Shown here one piece after another: positions 26,689-35,607 of a stretch of 64,000 nt of DNA (position 1 is its first letter; the number at the start of each line of letters is the position of its first letter). The translations under genes were made by a program, and so were the position numbers. Below the pieces are notes generated by a model. The model did not search any database and was not told the DNA's origin. It was given only the letters and a program-made list of their open reading frames with translations. The stretch is from Micromonospora sp. AMSO31t (GTDB lineage Bacteria > Actinomycetota > Actinomycetes > Mycobacteriales > Micromonosporaceae). Location of the stretch: NCBI RefSeq assembly GCF_008868175.1, contig NZ_WBKT01000007.1, positions 1 through 64,000 on the forward strand, written 5' to 3'.

Positions 26689-28074
26689 TCAGTGATCTTC
26701 GGAGTCGACGTGGTGGGGCAGGCGGATCCGGACGGTCATGCCCGGCCCGGGCAGCACCTGCACGTGTCCGCCGTGCGCCGCGACGACCTGGCGGGTGATG
26801 GCGAGGCCCAGGCCGGTGCCGCCTTCCGGCCGGGTGCGGCTGTCGTCGAGACGGACGAACCGGTCGAAGATGCGCTCCCGGTCGGCGTCGGGGACACCGG
26901 GTCCGTCGTCGGTGACCTCGATACGCCCCCAGCCCTCGCACGCCGACACGCGCAGGGTCACCTGAGTACGGGCGTGACGGGCGGCGTTGTCGGCCAGATT
27001 CCGCAACGCCCGGCCCAGGTCGTGGGCGTCCCCGGTCACCCGTACCGGGGTGAGCTCGGCCCGGACGGTAAGGTCCGGGTGGTGCGCGGCGAGCCGGTCC
27101 CGCTCGGTGTAGGCGAGATCGTCGAGGTCGACGTCGTCCCGGCGGCGGGCGGCTCCCCGCTCGTCGATGCGCGCGAGCAGCAGCAGGTCCGCGACGAGAT
27201 CGCCGAGCCGGCTGGTCTCGCGGCGCAGCAGCTCGACCAGGTCGCGGTGCCCCTCCGGTACGGGTGCCAGCGCCAGGCGGTCGAGGCCGGCCCGCAGGGT
27301 GGTCAGCGGGCTGCGAAGCTCGTGGCTGGCGTCGGCGACGAACCGGCGCTGGCTCGCCGCGGCGGTCTCCAGCCGCTCGAGCATCCGGTTCATCGTCTCG
27401 GCGAGCGCCGCGACCTCATCTCGGGCGGTAGGTACGGGCACGCGGGCGTGCAGGTCACGGGCGGTGATGCCGGCGACCCGTCGGCGGATCGCCTCGACCG
27501 GGCGCAGGGAACGTCCCACGAACCAGAACACCGCTGCGCCGATCACCAGCAGCATGGGGGCCAGCCCGGCGGCCAGGATCGCCGCGACCGCCTCGGTGCT
27601 CTCGTTGACCGGCCGCAGCGACTGCGCGACCAGCACGGTGCGGGTGCCGGAGCTGGTGGCCACCCCTTCGGCGGCGATCCGGAAGGGGTCCTCGTCGGCG
27701 AACGGCAGCAGCCGCTGCTCGCGCAGCAGCTGACCGGGTCGGGGCCGCAGCGGGGACAGCGGCGCGGCGTCGCCGAGCGCGGCCGAGGCCGCCTCGACCC
27801 GTCCGGACGGGTCGAGGACCTGCACCAATGTCTGTTCTCCCGGGCTGGGCTTCAGCGTCTGGGCGAGCGCGTCCTGATCACCGGTGGCTACCGCCGCGAC
27901 CACCTCGGCCGCCCGTTGTCGCGCTGCGGCGTCCACGTTGCCGGCGAGATCCGCGCTGGCGAGGTAGACGAACGCCGCCGCGCCGACGGCGAAGGCTGCC
28001 CCCACGACAGCGGCGGCAGCCAGCGCCGAACGTAGCCGTACCCCCAGACGCCGGCGCGTCCATCGGATGACCAT
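26689..28074 (-). CDS. Two-component sensor histidine kinase
   Basis: 461 residues. It has a first TM (AAAAVVGAAFAVGAAAFVYLA), an extracytoplasmic sensor of about 120 residues, a second TM (ILAAGLAPMLLVIGAAVFWFV), HAMP (LRPVEAIRRRVAGITARDLHARVPV), HisKA with FVADASHELRSPLTTLRAG, N box NLADNAARHAR, G1 DDGPGVPD and G2 GGTGLGLAI. It starts 3 bases after its response regulator on the same strand. The ligand is unknown; position next to PAP2/DedA and the iron genes makes a cell-envelope or metal signal plausible. Confidence 0.93.
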   Translation of the reverse strand: MVIRWTRRRLGVRLRSALAAAAVVGAAFAVGAAAFVYLASADLAGNVDAAARQRAAEVVAAVATGDQDALAQTLKPSPGEQTLVQVLDPSGRVEAASAALGDAAPLSPLRPRPGQLLREQRLLPFADEDPFRIAAEGVATSSGTRTVLVAQSLRPVNESTEAVAAILAAGLAPMLLVIGAAVFWFVGRSLRPVEAIRRRVAGITARDLHARVPVPTARDEVAALAETMNRMLERLETAAASQRRFVADASHELRSPLTTLRAGLDRLALAPVPEGHRDLVELLRRETSRLGDLVADLLLLARIDERGAARRRDDVDLDDLAYTERDRLAAHHPDLTVRAELTPVRVTGDAHDLGRALRNLADNAARHARTQVTLRVSACEGWGRIEVTDDGPGVPDADRERIFDRFVRLDDSRTRPEGGTGLGLAITRQVVAAHGGHVQVLPGPGMTVRIRLPHHVDSEDH

Positions 28075-28076
28075 CC

Positions 28077-28754
28077 TCAGCCGCCGTCGGCTGCCAGGCG
28101 GTAGCCCATGCCCCGCTCGGTCTGGATCGCCCGGCGACCGAACGGTTGGTCGATCTTGCGGCGGAGGTAGCCGACGTACACCTCGACGATGTTCGGGTCG
28201 CCGTCGAAGTGGGCGTCCCAGACGTTGTCGATGATCTGCCGTTTGGACACCACGTCACCACGGTGCCGCATCAGGAACTCGAGCAGCGCGAACTCCCGCG
28301 CGGTGACCCGAACAGCCTGGCCGGCCCGGCTGACCTGCCGCCGGGCCGGATCCACGGCCAGGTCCCCGGCGGTCAGCACGACCGGCCGGGCCGGCGCGCC
28401 CCGGCGCACCAGAGCCCGAAGCCGAGCCACCAGCACCACTAACGAGAACGGCTTGACCAGATAGTCGTCGGCCCCGAGGTCGAAGGCGTCCGCCTGGTCG
28501 TACTCCCCGTCCTTTGCGGTCAACATCAACACCGGCGTCCACACGCCCCGCGCCCGCAGCCGCCGGCACACCTCGTAGCCGTTCAGGCCCGGCAGCATGA
28601 TGTCCAGCACGATCACGTCGTACGGGTTCTCGGTGGCCGCCCACAGCCCGTCGGTCCCGGTGTGCTGCACATCCACGGCGAAACCCTCGTCAATCAGGCC
28701 GGCGCGCAGCACCTGCGCCAGGGCGGTCTCGTCCTCGACGACCAGCACCCGCAC
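28077..28754 (-). CDS. OmpR-family response regulator
   Basis: 225 residues. The receiver domain has an acidic pocket VVEDE and phospho-acceptor Asp in DVIVLDIMLPG, with Lys in YLVKPFS. The C-terminal winged helix is REFALLEFLMRHRGDVVSKRQIIDNVWD and RRKIDQP. GTG 28754 is preferred because GGAAGGGG sits 7 bases upstream; GTG 28763 would overlap that site. It forms an operon with the kinase gene. Confidence 0.92.
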   Translation of the reverse strand: MRVLVVEDETALAQVLRAGLIDEGFAVDVQHTGTDGLWAATENPYDVIVLDIMLPGLNGYEVCRRLRARGVWTPVLMLTAKDGEYDQADAFDLGADDYLVKPFSLVVLVARLRALVRRGAPARPVVLTAGDLAVDPARRQVSRAGQAVRVTAREFALLEFLMRHRGDVVSKRQIIDNVWDAHFDGDPNIVEVYVGYLRRKIDQPFGRRAIQTERGMGYRLAADGG

Positions 28755-28978
28755 CCCGTCCACCCCTTCCGGAACATCGACGCCCGCACGCTGCAGCACC
28801 GCGGGAACACCCGATCATCGCCTGGAGGCGTGGGTGGACGGGGTGAGCCGGGCCCAGCCACCGCGACGGATCCGACCGACGCGAGGCCGACCACGGCCGC
28901 AGCCAGTACAACCGCACGGTACGTGGTCATGGTCGGACGGGTCACCGCCCGCCGAAGTTCGTCACACGCCCTGGCAGG

Positions 28979-28997
28979 TGAGGCGAGCCTTACCTTA
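28979..28997. promoter_or_regulatory. IdeR/DtxR-type iron box upstream of feoA
   Basis: TGAGGCGAGCCTTACCTTA matches the 19-bp IdeR/DtxR consensus TWAGGTWAGSCTWACCTWA at 16 of 19 positions. It ends 10 bases before the proposed feoA GTG and overlaps a TATGGT -10. Iron-loaded IdeR should block feoAB transcription here. Confidence 0.75.
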
Positions 28998-29007
28998 TGG
29001 TGAGCTG

Positions 29008-29316
29008 GTGCTGCTAAGACGTCCTACTGCCGCCCACTCCGGCGGTCCGGTGCGTGCCGTCGAGGCGTCCACCGGGTCAACGGGTCGGCTGTCCGGCCTG
29101 CCCCCGGGCAGTCGGGCCACGATCGTGGGGCTGGCCGACGGGGCGCCGCCCTCAACGGCCCGTCGGCTCACGGACCTCGGGTTCACCGCCGGCACGCCGG
29201 TGCAGGTCGTCCGTCGCGCGCCCCTGCGTGATCCGGTGGTGTACCGGGTCAAGGACTACGACCTGTGCCTGCGCCGCGCGCAGGCCGCGCACGTGCTGGT
29301 CCGGGACGCGCAGTGA
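29008..29316 (+). CDS. feoA: Ferrous iron transport protein A (SH3-like FeoA)
   Basis: 102 residues. The FeoA core is visible: LSGLPPGSRATIVGLADG, RRLTDLGFTAGTPVQVVRRAPLRDPVVYRVKDYDLCLRRAQAAHVLV. It is a cytosolic partner of FeoB. GTG 29008 is chosen because the IdeR box and -10 lie immediately upstream, suggesting a leaderless message. The stop overlaps the feoB start (GTGA). Confidence 0.87.
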   Translation: MLLRRPTAAHSGGPVRAVEASTGSTGRLSGLPPGSRATIVGLADGAPPSTARRLTDLGFTAGTPVQVVRRAPLRDPVVYRVKDYDLCLRRAQAAHVLVRDAQ

Positions 29317-31265
29317 AGGACGCGGGTTGCCACACTGAGGCCGGGGGCGGCGCCGTTGACACGCCATTGCCCCGCCTGGCGCTGGCGGGCAGCCCGAACG
29401 CCGGAAAGACGAGCATCTTCAACGCGCTGACCGGTCTGCACGCCAAGACGGGCAACTACCCCGGCGTGACAGTGTCCCGCTTCGTCGGCACCATCCAGGC
29501 GGGCGACCGGCGGTACCTGATCGAGGACCTGCCCGGCACCTACAGCCTCGACCCGATCAGCCCCGACGAGCAGATCATGGTCGACGTGCTCGACGGCCAC
29601 CTCGACGGCGAGGCACCCCCGGACGCCCTGCTGGTCGTCGTGGACGCCACTACGCTGCGCCGCTCCCTGCGGTTCGTCGCACAGGTGCTGCGCCGCGGCC
29701 TGCCCACCTGCCTGGTGGTGACCTTCACCGACGAGATGACCGTACGGCAGGGCCAGCTGGACCTGCCGGCGTTGCAGCAGGCGCTGGGTGTGCCCGTGGT
29801 GCGGGTGCTCGGCAACCGCGGGCAAGGCATCGACGACCTGCGCGAGCAGATCGCGCAATGGCCGACGTGGCCGACACCGGCCCTGCCGCCACCGGACGAC
29901 CCGGCCGAAGCGGACGCCTGGGCGGAGTCGGTGTTGAGCTTCGCCCGCTACCGGGCCCCGGAACGCCACCGCATCACCCAGCGGGTCGACGCGGTGCTGC
30001 TGCACCCGCTGTGGGGCACGATCGTGTTCCTCGCCGTGATGGTGGCCTTCTTCCAGACCGTGTTCACCCTCGCCGCACCCCTGCAGGGCTACGTGGAGAC
30101 GTTCTTCGGTTGGCTGTCCGGGGTGGTGACCACCCACGTCGGCAACCCCTGGCTGGCCGGGCTGCTCGGCGACGCGATCATCGGCGGTATCGGCGCGGTG
30201 CTCGTGTTCGTACCGCAGATCATGCTGCTGTTCCTGCTGATCTCCCTACTCGAGGGCGTCGGCTACATGTCCCGCGCCGCCTTCCTGATGGACCGGGTGA
30301 TGTCCCGCGCCGGCCTGGAAGGCCGCGCGTTCGTGGCCCTGCTGTCCTCCTTCGCCTGCGCGATCCCGGGCATCATGGCCACCCGCACCCTGCCGTCGGC
30401 CAAGGACCGCCTGGCCACCATGATGGCGGCACCGCTGATGACCTGCTCAGCGCGGCTGCCTGTGTACGTGCTGCTGATCGGCCTGCTCGTGGACCCGGCC
30501 GCCCAGTGGGGGCCGTTCGGGGCGCAGGGCCTGGTCATGTTCGGCATGTACCTGCTCGGCGCGGTCTCCGCCATGACCGCCGCCTGGGTATTCAAGAAAC
30601 TCGGCGACCGCACCGGCCCGCTGCTGCCGTTCTACATGGAGATGCCCCCCTACCGGATCCCCTCGGCCCGCTCGGTGCTGATCGCGGTCGGCGACTCGGC
30701 CAAGTCGTTCCTGCGCAAGTGCACCACCATCATCGCGGTCACCACCGTCAGCCTGTGGCTGCTGCTGAACCTGCCCCTGCACTCGACCGCCGACCTGCGC
30801 GCCCACGGCGTCGACCCGGGCAACGACACCGCGGTTTCCGCGTACGTCGCCGACCACAGTTACGCCGCCGACCTGGGCCACCTCGTCGCGCCGGTCTTCG
30901 ACCCACTCGGCTTCGACTGGCGGATCAACATCGGCGTGCTGTCGGCGCAGTCGGCCCGGGAAACGTTCGTCGCCACCCTCGGCCAGGTCGCCGCCGCGGA
31001 GAACCCCGACGAACCGTCCAAGGCCCTCAAGGCGATGACCTACACCGACGGGCCGCACGCCGGGCTGCCACTGTTCACCGCCCCGACCATCGCGGCGCTG
31101 CTGGTCTACTTCGCCTTCGCGCTGCAATGCATGGCCACCGTCGGCATCATCCGCCGGGAGACCGGCGGCTGGAAGTGGCCCCTGATCGCCTTCGGCTACC
31201 TGACCGCGCTCGCCTGGATCATGGCCTACGTCGCCAGGACCATCACCGCGCTCCTGGCGGGCTGA
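29313..31265 (+). CDS. feoB: Ferrous iron transporter FeoB
   Basis: 650 residues, shorter than E. coli FeoB. The N-terminal G domain shows G1 GSPNAGKTS, switch region GNYPGVTVSR and G3 DLPGTYSL. The G4 position is TFTDE instead of the usual NxxD. The membrane domain contains the gate repeats (MSRAAFLMDRVMSRAGLEGRAF; LLSSFACAIPGIMATRTL; APLMTCSARLPVYVLLIGLL) with the transport cysteines. GTG 29313 overlaps the feoA stop by 4 bases. It imports Fe2+; regulation by IdeR is inferred from the box upstream of feoA. Confidence 0.93.
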   Translation: MKDAGCHTEAGGGAVDTPLPRLALAGSPNAGKTSIFNALTGLHAKTGNYPGVTVSRFVGTIQAGDRRYLIEDLPGTYSLDPISPDEQIMVDVLDGHLDGEAPPDALLVVVDATTLRRSLRFVAQVLRRGLPTCLVVTFTDEMTVRQGQLDLPALQQALGVPVVRVLGNRGQGIDDLREQIAQWPTWPTPALPPPDDPAEADAWAESVLSFARYRAPERHRITQRVDAVLLHPLWGTIVFLAVMVAFFQTVFTLAAPLQGYVETFFGWLSGVVTTHVGNPWLAGLLGDAIIGGIGAVLVFVPQIMLLFLLISLLEGVGYMSRAAFLMDRVMSRAGLEGRAFVALLSSFACAIPGIMATRTLPSAKDRLATMMAAPLMTCSARLPVYVLLIGLLVDPAAQWGPFGAQGLVMFGMYLLGAVSAMTAAWVFKKLGDRTGPLLPFYMEMPPYRIPSARSVLIAVGDSAKSFLRKCTTIIAVTTVSLWLLLNLPLHSTADLRAHGVDPGNDTAVSAYVADHSYAADLGHLVAPVFDPLGFDWRINIGVLSAQSARETFVATLGQVAAAENPDEPSKALKAMTYTDGPHAGLPLFTAPTIAALLVYFAFALQCMATVGIIRRETGGWKWPLIAFGYLTALAWIMAYVARTITALLAG

Positions 31266-31269
31266 GGTC

Positions 31270-31806
31270 ATGATCCCCATTCACCCCCAGCCCGTCGCGG
31301 GCCACCCCGAGCAGCTGCGCTGGATCACCTCGGCCGGGGTGCTGCCCTTCACCGGCGTCGCCGCCACCCTGCCAGCCCCGCTCGCCGCCCTGCGCCACGA
31401 CGGCACCCTCGCCCAGGTCCGCGTCGAACCCGCCGCGATCGTCACCACACTACATCCCGGTCGGCAGTGGTCCCGCGACGGCGCCCGCGTCCGTACGGCT
31501 CTGCACGCCGCTCTCGCCGACCCGGCCGGTTGGGCCCCGGCGGACTCCGCCGGCAAGCCGGACGACGGGCCACTGCGTGACGCCGCCCAGGAGTTGCTCG
31601 ACGGGCCCGTCGGCGACCTCGCTCACTCCCACGGCGGGCACATCGAGCTCGTCGACGTCCGCGACGGCACCGTCACCGTCACGCTCGCCGGCGCCTGCCA
31701 CGGCTGCCCCGCCGCTCGCACCACCCTCCGGCGAGGACTGGAAGACCAGCTTCGCCGCAGCCACCCGCGACTGCGTGTCGTCACCGCTGATCCGCGCCGC
31801 AGTTGA
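31270..31806 (+). CDS. NifU C-terminal-domain (Fe-S scaffold-like) protein
   Basis: 178 residues. The C-terminal ~75 residues are a NifU/NfuA-type domain with HGGHIELVDV and the metal-binding CHGCPA motif. The N-terminal ~90 residues resemble the degenerate A-type domain of Nfu-like proteins and lack cysteines. It starts 4 bases after feoB, so it is a third gene of the iron operon. It may bind the imported iron or act in place of FeoC; both are inference. Confidence 0.82.
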   Translation: MIPIHPQPVAGHPEQLRWITSAGVLPFTGVAATLPAPLAALRHDGTLAQVRVEPAAIVTTLHPGRQWSRDGARVRTALHAALADPAGWAPADSAGKPDDGPLRDAAQELLDGPVGDLAHSHGGHIELVDVRDGTVTVTLAGACHGCPAARTTLRRGLEDQLRRSHPRLRVVTADPRRS

Positions 31807-31851
31807 CCCGGGTCGACCTGCTTGCCCGCACGGGAGCGAGCTTCAGCCCTA

Positions 31852-31905
31852 CCCCCACCTGTGAGAGCGCTGTGCCGGCGTACCCCCGTCACGTTCAGGT
31901 GGGGG
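31852..31905. terminator. Possible terminator between the iron operon and phosphoesterase gene
   Basis: CCCCCACCTG at 31852-31861 and CAGGTGGGGG at 31896-31905 are exact inverted repeats with a 34-base loop, between convergent genes. The long loop weakens the case. Confidence 0.45.
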
Positions 31906-31929
31906 CGGTAGGTATAGGCCCGGTCGGGG

Positions 31930-33105
31930 CTACCCCGCCCGGAGGGTGAGCAGGGTGATCTCGCTCGGCGCGAAGATCCGGAACGGCGGGCCCCAGAAAC
32001 CGGTGCCCCGGCTCGTGTAGAGCTGGGTCCGGCCGTGCCGGCTGAGGCCCTGCACGACCGGCTGGTCGAGCCGGACCAAGTAGTGGAACGGCCACATCTG
32101 ACCGCCGTGGGTGTGCCCGGACAGCTGCAGGTCCACGCCGGCCTTCACCGCGTCGTCGATCTGCTTCGGCTGGTGCGCCAGCAGCAGCACGGGCAGCTGC
32201 GGATCGACGCCGGCCAGCGCCGCCGCGTGGTCGGCTCGGTGACCGGCCACGCCGGACGAGGCTGCCGTCACGTCGTCCACCCCGGCGACGACGAGCCGTG
32301 CGCCGCCCCGCTCCACCACCAGGTGCCGGTTGTGCAGCGGCTCCCAACCAAGGACCCGCATGTGCTCGACCCAACCCTGCGCCTCGCCGTAGTACTCGTG
32401 GTTGCCCGTCACATAGACCCGGGCCAGCCGGGCCTGGACGGCGCCCAACGGCGCTGCCTGCGCCCGGCGCTGGTCGACCGTGCCGTCGGCGATGTCCCCG
32501 GTGTGGCAGACGATGTCGGCGGCCAACCCGTTGACCACCTCGACGGTGCGGGCGGACCAGCGGGCCCGGTCGATCGGGCCGTAGTGGGTGTCCGTCAGCA
32601 GCACCACCCGGACCCCGTCGAGACCCGCGCCGAGCCGGTCGACGGTGACGTCCACCCGCCGGACCCGGGGCACCCGCATCGCCTCGGCGTACCCCCAGAC
32701 GGCCAGGACGACCGAGACGACCGCCGCACCGGCCGCCACCGCCCGGGACCGCACCGGATCGGCGACCCCCGCGGCGGCCAGCGGGAGCCGGGCCGCGTTG
32801 CCGATCAGCGCCCAGACGAACAGGATCCAGACCAGGCCAAGGAGGGTGTCCCCGGCGCGGGCCGCCGCGTCCAGCCGCCGGCGGCCGTGCCCGAGATACA
32901 TCAGGGCGGGGAACGCGACCAGCGCGACGACGAACACGCTCGTGCCAGCGGCCACCACCGGCGCCGGCCACCGCGCCGCCACCGTCAACGTCCACCAGGG
33001 CAGCCCGAACAGCAACGCCAGGACCGCGACCAGCGTCGCCCCGGACACCAGCGGTCGCAGCGCCCCTCGCGCCGGCCGCACCTGTACGGCATCGCCAGCA
33101 GCCAT
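31930..33105 (-). CDS. Membrane-bound metallophosphoesterase (YkuE-like)
   Basis: 391 residues. Four N-terminal membrane helices (about residues 15-150) precede a calcineurin-like phosphoesterase domain. Metal ligands are visible: LTDTHYGP (Asp, His), CHTGDIAD (Asp), VTGNHEYYG (Asn-His), LLLAHQPK (His) and LSGHTHGGQ (His pair). The active site probably faces the cytosol or envelope; the substrate is unknown. ATG 33105 has AGAGGA 5 bases upstream. Confidence 0.88.
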   Translation of the reverse strand: MAAGDAVQVRPARGALRPLVSGATLVAVLALLFGLPWWTLTVAARWPAPVVAAGTSVFVVALVAFPALMYLGHGRRRLDAAARAGDTLLGLVWILFVWALIGNAARLPLAAAGVADPVRSRAVAAGAAVVSVVLAVWGYAEAMRVPRVRRVDVTVDRLGAGLDGVRVVLLTDTHYGPIDRARWSARTVEVVNGLAADIVCHTGDIADGTVDQRRAQAAPLGAVQARLARVYVTGNHEYYGEAQGWVEHMRVLGWEPLHNRHLVVERGGARLVVAGVDDVTAASSGVAGHRADHAAALAGVDPQLPVLLLAHQPKQIDDAVKAGVDLQLSGHTHGGQMWPFHYLVRLDQPVVQGLSRHGRTQLYTSRGTGFWGPPFRIFAPSEITLLTLRAG

Positions 33106-33231
33106 CGTCGTCCTCTCGTCGGGGTCCGTGCAGCATGACACGGTCCGGGCCGGACCGACCACGCCCGGAAACCGGGACCGACCCGGCCCGTGGGTGATCG
33201 ATCCGTGCCTCGGCTCGGGTACGGTCAGCGG

Positions 33232-33780
33232 GTGGCGTACGACGCCCTGGTAGAGAGCTTGCGCCTGATCAATTCGGGGTTGCCGAACGGCCCCGTGCGG
33301 TTGAGTCGGCGCCGTCGTTTCGCGCCGGTCGCGGTCGACGTGGACGGCGACATCGCCGCCACACGGTTCCTACGCCGAGGCGTTGGCTGCTACTGGGACG
33401 AGACGCACCTGCTGGCCGTCGACAACCACGGAGCCTGGCGAAGGCTCGGCAGCGGCGGAGCGTCGGACGACGAAGACCCCACTGCGGAAGAGTTCCAGCG
33501 GACCCGCGACGACCTCGCGCCGTACCAGGTGGCGCTGAGTGGGAGCGCTGGCGTCGTGCGCGACGGCGACCCCGTGCTGCCGGGGGGCACGCGATGGGTG
33601 CGCGGGTCGGCGGTGCTCGTCGGCCATGGGGTCGCAGAACTGCATGTCAACGGCCGCCACCTACCCGTCCCGTACCACGGTCACCTGATCGTGGTCTGGG
33701 GCTCTCGCCGGCCGCCGAGGGTTACCGCATACGACGGCACCGGGCGCACGGTTGCCACCGCCACTGTGTCTCCCACATAA
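33232..33780 (+). CDS. Hypothetical protein
   Basis: 182 residues, not recognised. A predicted mostly-beta protein with one conserved-looking core (VRGSAVLVGHGVAELHVNGRHLPVPYHGHLIVVWGSRRPPRVTAYDGTGR). GTG 33232 follows TACGGT, a possible -10 for a leaderless message. It is divergent from the phosphoesterase gene. Confidence 0.6.
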   Translation: MAYDALVESLRLINSGLPNGPVRLSRRRRFAPVAVDVDGDIAATRFLRRGVGCYWDETHLLAVDNHGAWRRLGSGGASDDEDPTAEEFQRTRDDLAPYQVALSGSAGVVRDGDPVLPGGTRWVRGSAVLVGHGVAELHVNGRHLPVPYHGHLIVVWGSRRPPRVTAYDGTGRTVATATVSPT

Positions 33781-33794
33781 CCCGGCGCGACAAC

Positions 33795-33984
33795 GTCGCC
33801 GGATCTCGACAAGGACACGTCAGACCAACCGAAGCATGACCTGAGCAGGACTTACGCCGTTCTGCTGATCTTCGGCAAGCGAGCACAGCAACGCGCGTTC
33901 GCGACCCATTAACGTGAAGACAGAATAGGAACCCACAGGTAGCGAGCCTCTGGGTACAGATAGGGCGTCGCCTTAAGGAGTCTC
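33795..33984. repeat. Direct repeat R1 (~190 bp) flanking the RT segment, left copy
   Basis: Matches 36470-36654 at roughly 80% by eye, including runs such as CCTGAGCAGGACTTAC, ATCTTCGGCAAGCGAGCACA and CCTCTGGGTACAGATAG. The homology ends at CTTAAGGA, which in the right copy is CTTAGGAA, the tRNA anticodon-loop core. After that the sequences differ completely. Confidence 0.75.
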
Positions 33985-34413
33985 AATGTGACTCCGGGTG
34001 ATCTTGGCGGGCAGGGTGGAGTGGCCGGCGCGATGGGTTCGCGTCAGCGGGGAGCGATCTGATTCAGGCGGCGGCGCGGACCAGCGGTGCGCCACCCGGC
34101 ACCCACGTTGTCCGTCCCGCCGCTGCCCATGGTCGGACGCTACACGCCGCCGACCCGCCCCGCGCGGGCACCGGCGGCCGACGGCCGCCTCCGACCGCCG
34201 GTCACGAACAGCAACATCCCGGCCGACGGCCGGGATGCGAAGAGGTGCGACAGCAGGAGTACGGGCCACCGGGACCGAGCCGGGGACGGGGGCTCTCGCT
34301 CTGGCGGGCGGCCGGCTCATCGCCCGACGACCTCAGCCGAGAGCGACCCGGCCAGGCTGCCGCGACGGCCGACGAGCTGACCCTGTGCCTGCTGGTCATG
34401 GTGGTGCTCGGCG
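33985..34413. other. Non-coding stretch inside the RT segment
   Basis: About 430 bases between repeat R1 and the MerR gene. Overlapping GC-rich ORFs run on both strands but none has family motifs or a ribosome site. Confidence 0.3.
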
Positions 34414-34710
34414 CTACTGCTTCTCGTTCTGCCGCAGGGCTTCCTCGAGCTGGTCTTCCAAGATGATGATCCGGCAGGCGGCTTCCAGGGCGGTGCCCTG
34501 ATCCACCATCTCGCGGGCCCGGGCGGCCAGACGCAACTGGTAGCGGGAGTAGCGGCGGTGTCCGCCGGCAGAGCGGTGCGGGTTGATCAGTTTCGCCTCG
34601 TCTAGGCGGCGTAGGAAGTCCTGCGTGGTGCCGAGCATCTCCGCGGCCTGACCAATGGTGTAGGCCGGAGTGTTCTCGTCGCCGAACATGTCGTCGGGGT
34701 TTCGCCCCAT
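34414..34710 (-). CDS. Small MerR-type helix-turn-helix regulator
   Basis: 98 residues. The MerR HTH is PAYTIGQAAEMLGTTQDFLRRLDEAKLINPHRSAGGHRRYSRYQLRLAAR. A short C-terminal helix follows (ACRIIILEDQLEEALRQNEKQ) without a ligand domain. This small type is widespread in actinomycetes and is usually preceded by a structured leader, as here. ATG 34710 has GGAGG 4 bases upstream. It is the only intact gene in the segment between R1 and R2. Confidence 0.85.
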   Translation of the reverse strand: MGRNPDDMFGDENTPAYTIGQAAEMLGTTQDFLRRLDEAKLINPHRSAGGHRRYSRYQLRLAARAREMVDQGTALEAACRIIILEDQLEEALRQNEKQ

Positions 34711-34726
34711 GTCACCTCCACGTCGA

Positions 34727-34860
34727 GGGCCCCGGCGCACAAGCGCCGGGGCCCAGGGTTACGGGTCAGAACACCATCTGCCGACAGGAGCGTCGGCTTG
34801 TCGTATCCGCACCAGCCGCTGAAGGCTTCGGGTGCGAGGATCGCATATGCGTGACCGGAG
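34727..34860 (-). promoter_or_regulatory. Structured leader of the MerR-type gene
   Basis: On the minus strand, CCGAC-gctcct-GTCGG is followed by a perfect 12-base stem, GGGCCCCGGCGC with its complement at 34727-34754, ending 16 bases before the ATG. Two hairpins in series between a likely promoter and the start resemble an attenuator. Similar leaders before this MerR type exist in other actinomycetes, from memory. Confidence 0.55.
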
Positions 34861-35607
34861 ACCACCTCTCGTTCGATGGAAACTGCGGTGTCCGCCGAGC
34901 CTGGATTACGGCTGCTGGCGGGCGATCCAACGGTGAACGGCCCTCCCTTTCCTCTGCTTCTACCTACCTTGCGGTCGTACGGTCCCGCCGGCGCCGGAGC
35001 CCACACGACTTCATGGCCCCGACAGGTGCGGCGAACATCAGCTGGAACCCTGAGCAAGCCTTGGCCCCACCCGCGTGCCCCATCGCGCATCACACGTTGG
35101 GGCTGACGTGCTCCTACTGCCATTCTGGCGGAACGAATCCCGCTTCTTGCCGTCCGTCGTGACCCCACGGCCGGGCGGCTCCGTCTGCGTCTTGACGGAT
35201 CTTCTCTCTCGACTCGCAGAAGAGTATTCCACGCCACCGAGGATGTCTAGTCGTTTCAGCCTAGATTCTCTGGCCTGCCGTCGTCAGGGTCACCGGCGTG
35301 CCCCAGCAGGCACGGCGAGATCCGCGCCGACATCGACCCGACACCGGTACCGCCTACCGACCGATCAACAGCGCCGTACAGTCGCGAGGCACTCCGGCCG
35401 GCACGCCCGTTGTCCCACGACAGCGAGACCCAGCCCTGCACGGTTCTCTCCACCGCGCCACACGCACCGGGGACACCGATGACGGTCTCCGTTCTCTACG
35501 CTGCTCCCATGGCGGCGTGTCCCGAGCTGACCAAGCCGGTCTTCCGTGCGGGGTCCGGTCACGGTCTCTCCGGGGCAACTCAGGGAAGGACCACTCACCC
35601 CGGCACC
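34861..35607. other. Non-coding stretch upstream of the RT remnant
   Basis: About 750 bases. In an intact retron this is where msr/msd and the RT N-terminus would lie. I cannot identify an msr/msd pair by eye, nor a convincing N-terminal RT frame. It may hold decayed parts of both and the leader promoter. Confidence 0.35.

Noticed and set aside
28694..28945. Short minus-strand ORF with a signal-peptide-like start (AVVLAAAVVGLASVGSVAVAG) upstream of the response regulator
   Set aside because: After the signal-like part it runs out of frame into the regulator gene. It may be the 5' scrap of a secreted PepSY-like protein, but too little remains to call.
34861..35607. Retron msr/msd or a full RT N-terminus upstream of the RT remnant
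   Set aside because: No convincing pair of inverted repeats or priming G found by eye, and no frame shows the usual N-terminal RT sequence.
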